Part shown: one piece after another, positions 58,277 to 64,000 of the stretch
Layout of the letters: each line of letters begins with the position of its first letter
Position numbering within the stretch: position 1 is the stretch's first letter
From: Saccharibacillus nicotianae
Lineage (GTDB): Bacteria > Bacillota > Bacilli > Paenibacillales > Paenibacillaceae
Length of the DNA stretch: 64,000 nt
Direction of reading: 5' to 3'
Assembly: GCF_042681745.1 (NCBI RefSeq)
Contig: NZ_JBHUGF010000010.1
Coordinates: forward strand, 1,054,001-1,118,000
The notes under the pieces: model-generated
Database searches by the model: none
The model's input: the letters and a program-made list of their open reading frames with translations, nothing else
Told to the model about the DNA's origin: nothing
Program-made: the position numbers and the translations under genes

Positions 58277-59347
58277 ATGAATGACCAAGAAAACAATACG
58301 CAAGAACAAGAGCAACAAAGCGATTCTCGCTGGATCGGAACAGCTAATCATGGCTTTGCTCCTTATGCACAGGAAGAATTAAAAAGAGCATTCGGAGCTG
58401 TTAAAAGCTCTGTTCTTGTTCCTGCTGAAGTCCTTTTATTAACATTACCTGTTGCTACAGAGCAAGTTGTACAACGCTTATTAGCAGAACCACCGATGTT
58501 CTTACGTCATATTCAACCAGTTCATTATGATCTGGTATTGGATCAAATCGATGCTGAGCAGCATCCTTTTGATGTATTAGCTCATTTATTATTGAAACGT
58601 GATGAACTGAAAGATATCAAACTTGCTGTGCATATTCGCAAAACAGCAGATGCTACACCGGAAGAAAATGCTTCCGAGCTACGTCATTTGCTTGAAGAAC
58701 GTTTGATGGGCTTGCAGTCTGATTTTGCAGTACAGGATGCAGACAAGGTTGTTTCTGTATTTTGGACAGCAGAACGATTGTATGCAGGTATTTCAGTGCC
58801 TACCGATAATCTGTCTGATTGGAATGGTGGAGCAGTACGTTTCCAACGAGAAGAAGGTCAGATTTCACGTGCTAAATTCAAATTACTTGAAGCAGAACGT
58901 GTATTTGGCATCGATTTTACTGCTTTTCGGTCTGCTGTTGATGTAGGAGCTGCTCCTGGAGGTTGGACTTCATTTTTATTGGATAAAGGATTACAAGTGA
59001 CAGCGGTAGATCCAGCTAAAATGGACCCTTCTCTTCAAAATATTCCTAATCTTAAAGTAGTCAAAAAGAATGCAGCCGATGTTAAATTTAAACCGAATGA
59101 ATTTGATCTACTGGTATGCGATATGAGTTGGAGCCCTAAATTAACAGCCAAGCTTGTAATCGGTATGCTTGATGCTGTTGTTCCAGGTGGAACCGTTATT
59201 GTAACTGTTAAATTAATGAACAAAAAGCCACTGGCTTTGATTAAAGAAGTGATCAGTACATTTGAAGATGCTCGTATGCAAGTACAGCGTGCGAAGCAAC
59301 TATTCCATAATCGTGATGAAATTACGCTCTATATGGTAAAATACTGA
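58277..59347 (+). CDS. FtsJ/RlmM-like SAM methyltransferase
   Basis: A 356-residue protein. An N-terminal part including LRHIQPVHYDL (THUMP-like) precedes an FtsJ-type fold: VDVGAAPGGWTS for SAM, then LLVCDMSWSP and GTVIVTVKLMNKKP with the K-D-K-E-type catalytic residues. RlmM methylates 2'-O of 23S rRNA C2498 in Proteobacteria; a similar rRNA job is likely here. GGAGGC precedes the ATG. Confidence 0.85.
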   Translation: MNDQENNTQEQEQQSDSRWIGTANHGFAPYAQEELKRAFGAVKSSVLVPAEVLLLTLPVATEQVVQRLLAEPPMFLRHIQPVHYDLVLDQIDAEQHPFDVLAHLLLKRDELKDIKLAVHIRKTADATPEENASELRHLLEERLMGLQSDFAVQDADKVVSVFWTAERLYAGISVPTDNLSDWNGGAVRFQREEGQISRAKFKLLEAERVFGIDFTAFRSAVDVGAAPGGWTSFLLDKGLQVTAVDPAKMDPSLQNIPNLKVVKKNAADVKFKPNEFDLLVCDMSWSPKLTAKLVIGMLDAVVPGGTVIVTVKLMNKKPLALIKEVISTFEDARMQVQRAKQLFHNRDEITLYMVKY

Positions 59348-59417
59348 TAGCATAGAATATATTAAACTGATTGGATAGACCCTAAATAAAGATCAATGTG
59401 GAGAAGGATGTGTATTT

Positions 59418-59888
59418 ATGCAAAACGCAATTTATCGTTATTTACCGGATATGGAGCATTTTGTAGAACAGATTCGCGCGATTCCTGAAGCAGAAATTGA
59501 CTTTAAACCAGCACCGGATGCATGGAGTATTCATGAGATTGTTGTTCATCTATTTGATGTGGAAATTATGCTTCAATATCGATTGAAATCAGTCCTAGCT
59601 GAAGAAAATCCTGTGATCAGAGCATTTGATCAAGATTTATGGGCACAAAATCTAAAATATAGTTCGTTAAATATGGAACATCACTTGCAAGCATTGATTG
59701 CAATGCGTAGGGCTTTTGCACCTGTTTTGGAGCAGGTTCGTGAAGAAGATTGGGAGCGTACAGGTGAGCATACAGAAGATGGAACACTGACTGCTCGTAC
59801 GATCGCTGAGAAAATTTGTGTCTCTCATTTAGAAACACATGTTAAACAAGTTCAACGAAATCGCGATGCTTACGCTGCTCAAAAATGA
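59418..59888 (+). CDS. DinB-superfamily protein
   Basis: A 156-residue helical protein with DinB_2 marks: WSIHEIVVHLFDVEI and the later H in VSHLETHVKQVQ, which can bind a divalent metal. Members include thiol transferases; most have no known substrate. GAGAAGGATG precedes the start. Confidence 0.85.
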   Translation: MQNAIYRYLPDMEHFVEQIRAIPEAEIDFKPAPDAWSIHEIVVHLFDVEIMLQYRLKSVLAEENPVIRAFDQDLWAQNLKYSSLNMEHHLQALIAMRRAFAPVLEQVREEDWERTGEHTEDGTLTARTIAEKICVSHLETHVKQVQRNRDAYAAQK

Positions 59889-59928
59889 TTATATTGAACT
59901 ATGTAGGAAAATAGTCTTATAAAAACTC

Positions 59929-59958
59929 TTTACAAATCCCGACTTTATCATTTATAAT
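59929..59958 (+). promoter_or_regulatory. Strong sigma-A promoter
   Basis: TTTACA (59929-59934), 18-bp spacer and TATAAT (59953-59958). The start of transcription would fall near 59965, a few bases before the hairpin RNA candidate. Confidence 0.8.
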
Positions 59959-59964
59959 AAATTC

Positions 59965-60073
59965 AAATTGAAATGCAACGGACAGGGAAAGCATCCCGTC
60001 TACTGAAATTACTAATCCTTATTAGGGTTATTTTCAGTGTGGCGGAAGCTTTCCCTTTTTTGTTGCATTTTTT
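59965..60073 (+). ncRNA. Structured small RNA or leader with attenuator-like end
   Basis: About 105 nt with nested pairings: AAATGCAAC (59971-59979) with GTTGCATTT (60062-60070), AGGGAAAGC (59984-59992) with GCTTTCCCT (60048-60056), ACTGAAA (60002-60008) with TTTCAGT (60032-60038) and TAATCC with GGGTTA inside; a 9x9 internal loop separates the second and third helices. T-tracts follow both 3' strands (60056-60061 and 60068-60073). It begins right behind the strong promoter and precedes the kinase gene. Confidence 0.55.
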
Positions 60074-60124
60074 GGTATAGAGACGACCAAGCTACAATAA
60101 AACTGTGATCAAGGAGGTATATAT

Positions 60125-61609
60125 ATGATTCATTCATCCAAATTAACCTATGGAATAGTATTAGGAGAACGCTATCGAATTGAGCAGAAGTTAGGCAGTG
60201 GCGGCATGAGTCACGTCTATCTGGCTCACGATTTGAAATTGCCCGGAAGGTCATGGGCGATCAAAGAAAGCGTATCTGCTCCTTCCCAATTTACAAATGT
60301 AGCAGATGAAGCTCAGATGTTGATTACACTTAGTCATCCTTCTTTACCAAGAATCGTAGATTTTTTTGAGCCTGATGATGAAGGATTTACATACTTAGTT
60401 ATGGATTATATTGAAGGTATTACACTGGATCAACATTTTAAAAAGTATCCTGAATTGATTACAGCATCATTTATTATGCGTTGTGCAGATCAATTATGTG
60501 AAGTACTAGAATATTTGCATGATCGGGAACCACCGATTGTTTTTCGAGATATGAAGCCTTCAAATGTAATGGTTACACCTATGCAAGATATGAGATTAAT
60601 CGATTTTGGAATTGCGCGTAACTTTAAGCCACAAGAAACAGAAGATACTGTCAAATTAGGAACAGTTGGTTTTGCGGCTCCTGAACAGTATGGTGGTGGA
60701 CAGACAGATAATCGTTCAGATCTGTATGGATTAGGAGCATTACTTTTGTATTTATCTACAGGAGGTCATTACAGCGAATGGATGCCCGGTATGGAGAAAT
60801 TTATTCGAAGTGATCTTCCACGTGGCATGATCCCTGTATTACGCAAAATGTTACAACATCGTCCGGTAGATCGTTTTCAAAATGCTACTGAAGCTCGTGA
60901 ATCGTTACGTCGAGCTGTTCAAGAAAATACATCACCTATGTTATATCCTAATACCCTTGCCAGTTCTGTAAATGTACAACAAGCAACGATAGTAGTAGCT
61001 GTGATTGGAACAGCCTCAGGAATAGGAACAACACATACTGCTATAGCGATGGCTCATTATCTAGCGCGTCAAGGCGGTGGCGTAGCTTTAGCTGAAATGA
61101 ATGGTATTCCAGGAACATTTGCACGAATTCAATCGGTTGCAGGCGGAAGTTCACACCATTTGGAACGCAAATTTCAAATCCAGCATGTAGATTACTGGAG
61201 AGAGTCGGCGCGGGCTGAAGTTGTGAATCTGCTAGGAGGAAGTTATCGCTTTCTTGTGCTTGATCTAGGATGTTACAAAGATAATGAACGTTTAGAAGAG
61301 TTTTTGAGAGCAGATATTCCGATTGTTGTAGGTTCAGGAGCAGAATGGCGGTATCAAGATATTTTGAAGTTTGCAGAACAATTGCAGCGTCATCCACAAA
61401 GTAAATGGCAGTATTGTTTACCACTCGCTACATTAGATGTAACCCAGCGAATCAGCAAAGAGTTAGAGACTCAGCAAGTATATGCTTTACCGTGGCAACC
61501 AGATCCTTTTGATCAGCATCTACAAATGGATACAGCGCTTCAAAGTGTTTTTAATAGTATTATTCCAGCACCTACCAAAAGAAAAAAATTCCGTTTTAGT
61601 CTGCGTTAA
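60125..61609 (+). CDS. Ser/Thr kinase fused to MinD/CpaE-like ATPase domain
   Basis: A 494-residue fusion. Residues 12-270 form a Hanks-type kinase: glycine loop GSGGMSHV 24-31, K47, catalytic FRDMKPSN 140-147, DFG 160-162, APEQY 185-189. Residues 285-475 are a P-loop domain with VIGTASGIGTTHTAIAMA (GTASGIGTTH at 295-304) and FLVLDLGCYK, as in CpaE/TadZ-type ATPases. No membrane span is seen. It heads a Tad-like set. AAGGAGG precedes the ATG. Confidence 0.85.
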   Translation: MIHSSKLTYGIVLGERYRIEQKLGSGGMSHVYLAHDLKLPGRSWAIKESVSAPSQFTNVADEAQMLITLSHPSLPRIVDFFEPDDEGFTYLVMDYIEGITLDQHFKKYPELITASFIMRCADQLCEVLEYLHDREPPIVFRDMKPSNVMVTPMQDMRLIDFGIARNFKPQETEDTVKLGTVGFAAPEQYGGGQTDNRSDLYGLGALLLYLSTGGHYSEWMPGMEKFIRSDLPRGMIPVLRKMLQHRPVDRFQNATEARESLRRAVQENTSPMLYPNTLASSVNVQQATIVVAVIGTASGIGTTHTAIAMAHYLARQGGGVALAEMNGIPGTFARIQSVAGGSSHHLERKFQIQHVDYWRESARAEVVNLLGGSYRFLVLDLGCYKDNERLEEFLRADIPIVVGSGAEWRYQDILKFAEQLQRHPQSKWQYCLPLATLDVTQRISKELETQQVYALPWQPDPFDQHLQMDTALQSVFNSIIPAPTKRKKFRFSLR

Positions 61610-61665
61610 AAGAAAAAAGCAAAAAAAGTAAAAGTGAAAAAGCGAAAATGAAGGAGATTATAACA

Positions 61666-62691
61666 TTGTCTAAAATCAGGCAACGCACCAAGCATTTAAT
61701 TTATGCGGGTTTATGTGGAGCAGGGGTGATCAGTCTTTGCTTTGCAGGATATGTCATCTACTCTAGTATTCAATTCAAGCATAATCAGAATGAACTTAGA
61801 GCACGATATGAACAGCAGATACGTACACTAGAAGAAGGCACAGAACGTGTCACTGTATTTGTACCTGCACAAGAAGTCACCGCAGGCAAAGAGATTACTA
61901 AAAAAGATTTGGTCGGTATCTATTTACCGAAGCAATCTTTACCAGATCATTTATTGCCTACTGTAAATGAACTGGTAGGTAAAACAACCAAAATTAATTT
62001 GACTCGCAATATGCCGATTACCACTTCGATGATCTATGAAGAACAACCGACAACTGATGATATGCGTAACCGTGAGCTGAATACCATTTTAATGCCTACA
62101 GATATCAAAAAAGGAGATACCGTTGATATCAGAATTCAATTTCCAACCGGACAAGATTACATTGTGTTGACCAAAAAGAAATTAAACAATTTGGATTATC
62201 CAACGATCTGGACGACGTTAAAAGAAGATGAAATGTTAGCATTATCCAGTGCAACAGTCGATGCGTTACTACACAAAGCTTCATTGTATGCAGTTAGCTA
62301 TGTAGAACCACAATTACAAAAAGAAGCAATACCGACATATCCTTCTAATGCGGAAGTATTGAATTTGATAAAAGCTGATCCTAATATTGTAGGCACAGCA
62401 GAACGTTATCTGTTAGATAATGTACGCAAGCAATTAGAATTAGATCTTAAAGCGTTATCGGATGAACAACGATTGAATATTGCCCAGTCTGCTCAATCCG
62501 CAGCCGAATCAGCTATATCTACACGACAATCATATAATCAATCAAATGGTATAAGTTCAAATAATAGCAATCCTAATAATGATATAAATACTTCTAACAA
62601 CGAACAATCATCAACAAATACAAGTGATTCTACCAACGGTGAAAGTTCGATTTACAAAAATAACGCCTCAGAAGCATTTACTTCCCAATAG
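61666..62691 (+). CDS. SAF-domain membrane protein, CpaB-like
   Basis: A 341-residue protein. A membrane span near 12-32 (LIYAGLCGAGVISLCFAGYV), then a coiled coil and a SAF domain (TVFVPAQEVTAGKEITKKDL, VGKTTKINLTRNMPIT) as in CpaB/RcpC of Tad/Flp pili. The C-terminal 70 residues are Ser/Asn-rich and probably disordered. AAGGAG at 61651-61656 gives 9-nt spacing to a TTG at 61666; the ATG at 61648 overlaps the site. Confidence 0.82.
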   Translation: MSKIRQRTKHLIYAGLCGAGVISLCFAGYVIYSSIQFKHNQNELRARYEQQIRTLEEGTERVTVFVPAQEVTAGKEITKKDLVGIYLPKQSLPDHLLPTVNELVGKTTKINLTRNMPITTSMIYEEQPTTDDMRNRELNTILMPTDIKKGDTVDIRIQFPTGQDYIVLTKKKLNNLDYPTIWTTLKEDEMLALSSATVDALLHKASLYAVSYVEPQLQKEAIPTYPSNAEVLNLIKADPNIVGTAERYLLDNVRKQLELDLKALSDEQRLNIAQSAQSAAESAISTRQSYNQSNGISSNNSNPNNDINTSNNEQSSTNTSDSTNGESSIYKNNASEAFTSQ

Positions 62692-62740
62692 ATAGAATAT
62701 TATAAAATATACCTTTTACAACAAGAAGGGATTGAGTTTT

Positions 62741-63466
62741 TTGAAAACCTGGATATTTACAGGATTATGCGATAAGCGAGATTTGATGTTATCGCTTTGT
62801 GCTTTGATGACATCAGCCGGTCAAAAAGTATTGTTGATAGATGCAACCTTAGAACATCGTTATCGCTACTACAGTGGCAATTCAGATTATATACAGACAA
62901 TCACTGAATTTGCAGGATTTGATCTGGCAACTGGTTTTGAATCTTTGGAACAGATCAATCAGCAATTATCACATACAGGTGAAGATTGTACTCTTTACGA
63001 TTATATTCTTTGCGACTTGGAACAGCATTCTTTCTACAATCGAGAACAATGGACAGATGCACAAGAGCATATCTGGGTGAGTGATTATGATCGATTAACA
63101 ATCGACAAAAGTATTGCTTGGTTTGAGCAATGGTATCAAAATATGCAAACGCAAAACAAAGCTAACTTTGTACCCTCATTTCAATTGACATTTATTCATA
63201 CGATAGATTGCTCATTAGAAACAGAGTATATCCGTAGTCATTTAGAACATTTGCATATTGCATGGAATACAGAGGTTATTACTATTCCATGGACAGAATC
63301 AGATATGGCTTTAAAACTAGAAAATGAATACGCAGAAAAGTTACGTATTCGTCCATTATCCCGTTTGTTCAAAAAAGGATTGTGTGAACTTACAGGTCAG
63401 ATCAGTGGCATGGAAAATAAAGAAATTAAAAAAGCGCTGAAACAAGCAGAAAGGAAAAGAGCATGA
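62741..63466 (+). CDS. MinD-fold-like protein with lost P-loop
   Basis: A 241-residue protein resembling MinD/ParA-type in outline (MKTWIFTGLCDKRDLMLSLC, then SAGQKVLLIDATLEHRYRYY, then YDYILCDLEQ), but the Walker A loop lacks the GK[ST] and reads GLCDKRDL. A TTG at 62741 is 10 nt from AGAAGGG; a TTG at 62732 is too close. It ends with a basic helix (KKALKQAERKRA). Presumably a structural partner of the neighbouring ATPases. Confidence 0.72.
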   Translation: MKTWIFTGLCDKRDLMLSLCALMTSAGQKVLLIDATLEHRYRYYSGNSDYIQTITEFAGFDLATGFESLEQINQQLSHTGEDCTLYDYILCDLEQHSFYNREQWTDAQEHIWVSDYDRLTIDKSIAWFEQWYQNMQTQNKANFVPSFQLTFIHTIDCSLETEYIRSHLEHLHIAWNTEVITIPWTESDMALKLENEYAEKLRIRPLSRLFKKGLCELTGQISGMENKEIKKALKQAERKRA

Positions 63467-64000
63467 GCACAGTAATGTTTTGGAGTCCACAAGCAGGGCA
63501 TGGTAGAACATCTTCACATACTGCATTAGTGACATTGACAGCAGCACTACAATATCGATTGCGGATATTAGTCTGCCATAATCAATCTCAAGGTGACAGT
63601 ATAGAAAGTGGATTAATGGCACAAGGAAATATGATATCGACTGCTTATCAGGAATCAGATATCGGTATTGATAGTGTGCGTAGATTGTTATCGTCGCGCA
63701 AGCTAAACAAAAATAATATCTCGGATTATACCATTCCATTATTAAAAGATCGGTTAGACCTGTTACCAGGAACGATGATTGCATCTCATTCTACTTCTGT
63801 AGAAGAAGATTCAGATTGGCAAGATATTTTGAGTATTGCTAATGAGTATTATGATCTTGTGATAGTAGATGTAGGGTCAGGTATGGATAAAGTAGAATTA
63901 TTAAAGCAAGCAGATAACGTAGTAGTGAATATGAGTCAGAATATCAATCATCTCGAGACATTTTTTAATAATGCTAACCAATGGGCAAATATTCATCAGC
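63463..64000 (+). CDS. P-loop ATPase of ParA/MinD type, 3' end outside window
   Basis: An open frame beginning in an ATGA overlap with the preceding stop and running off the right edge, so at least 179 residues. MSTVMFWSPQAGHGRTSSHT has a deviant Walker A (SPQAGHGRTSSH), and YDLVIVDVGSGMD is a Walker B-type strand. It continues the Tad/CpaE-like locus; TadA-like secretion ATPase and pilin genes would be expected to the right. Confidence 0.82.
   Translation, partial: MSTVMFWSPQAGHGRTSSHTALVTLTAALQYRLRILVCHNQSQGDSIESGLMAQGNMISTAYQESDIGIDSVRRLLSSRKLNKNNISDYTIPLLKDRLDLLPGTMIASHSTSVEEDSDWQDILSIANEYYDLVIVDVGSGMDKVELLKQADNVVVNMSQNINHLETFFNNANQWANIHQ

Overview
The window looks like a piece of a Paenibacillus-type genome (low-GC Gram-positive). 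The host genes support this: a lexA/yneA SOS pair with CGAAC-N4-GTTCG boxes, a YnzC-like DUF896 gene, CcpA-type cre sites, AGGAGG-type ribosome sites with frequent GTG/TTG starts, and a cobalamin-dependent MetH. The genus is inferred; no marker in the window fixes it.

Region 1 (1 to about 39.4 kb) is most of one prophage, entered after its left end; no integrase or CI repressor is in view. The order is: antirepressor and small early genes (1-3.6 kb); recombination and replication (3.6-9.4 kb: Sak/DUF1071 annealing protein, SSB, HNH-like protein, DnaD-like initiator with an iteron/AT-repeat origin candidate inside it, DnaC-like loader, RusA); a C5-cytosine methyltransferase gene that contains a second ORF in another frame (9.4-10.5 kb); small genes; and an ArpU-type late activator (12.46-12.92 kb). 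Immediately after ArpU come three TGGCAG repeats with 11-bp spacing, a promoter-like -10, a structured RNA candidate, a solitary tRNA-Ser(GCU) and an intrinsic terminator. The late operon then begins with surface-protein genes, including an SGNH esterase, and continues with terminase, portal, scaffold, decoration and coat proteins, adaptor-like genes, a tailspike-like protein, a beta-propeller hub candidate, a virion lytic transglycosylase and a 1,532-residue virion protein. No tape measure, sheath or major tail protein was seen, so a short-tailed (podovirus-like) virion is inferred. Lysis genes follow: BhlA-like protein, amidase endolysin with an internal start, LLH-type holin and small membrane proteins. 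A minus-strand membrane gene and three ATGCCCACA repeats mark the right end.

Region 2 (39.5-46.9 kb) is a carbohydrate locus: a secreted clan-A-like glycoside hydrolase with two CBM6/35-like modules, an AraC regulator on the minus strand, a GPH-type sugar transporter, a GH127 beta-L-arabinofuranosidase and a small gene. The hydrolase promoter and the transporter promoter share a two-part 26-bp motif and each has a cre-like site, which suggests one regulon for an L-arabinofuranose-containing plant glycan.

Region 3 (47-59.9 kb) is host housekeeping DNA: lexA and yneA (divergent), DUF896, a membrane protein, a HAD hydrolase, mtnD and metH (divergent), rnz, a HAD-IIA phosphatase, an Fpg/Nei glycosylase that has lost most of its zinc ligands, a cREC receiver protein, a thioredoxin-like protein, an FtsJ/RlmM-like methyltransferase and a DinB-like protein.

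Region 4 (59.9-64 kb, cut by the window end) starts with a strong sigma-A-like promoter that reads straight into a 100-nt hairpin RNA candidate. It is followed by a Ser/Thr kinase fused to a MinD/CpaE-like ATPase, a SAF-domain CpaB-like membrane protein, a MinD-fold-like protein with a lost P-loop, and a third P-loop protein that runs off the edge. This looks like the beginning of a Tad/Flp-pilus-like locus with an unusual kinase component.
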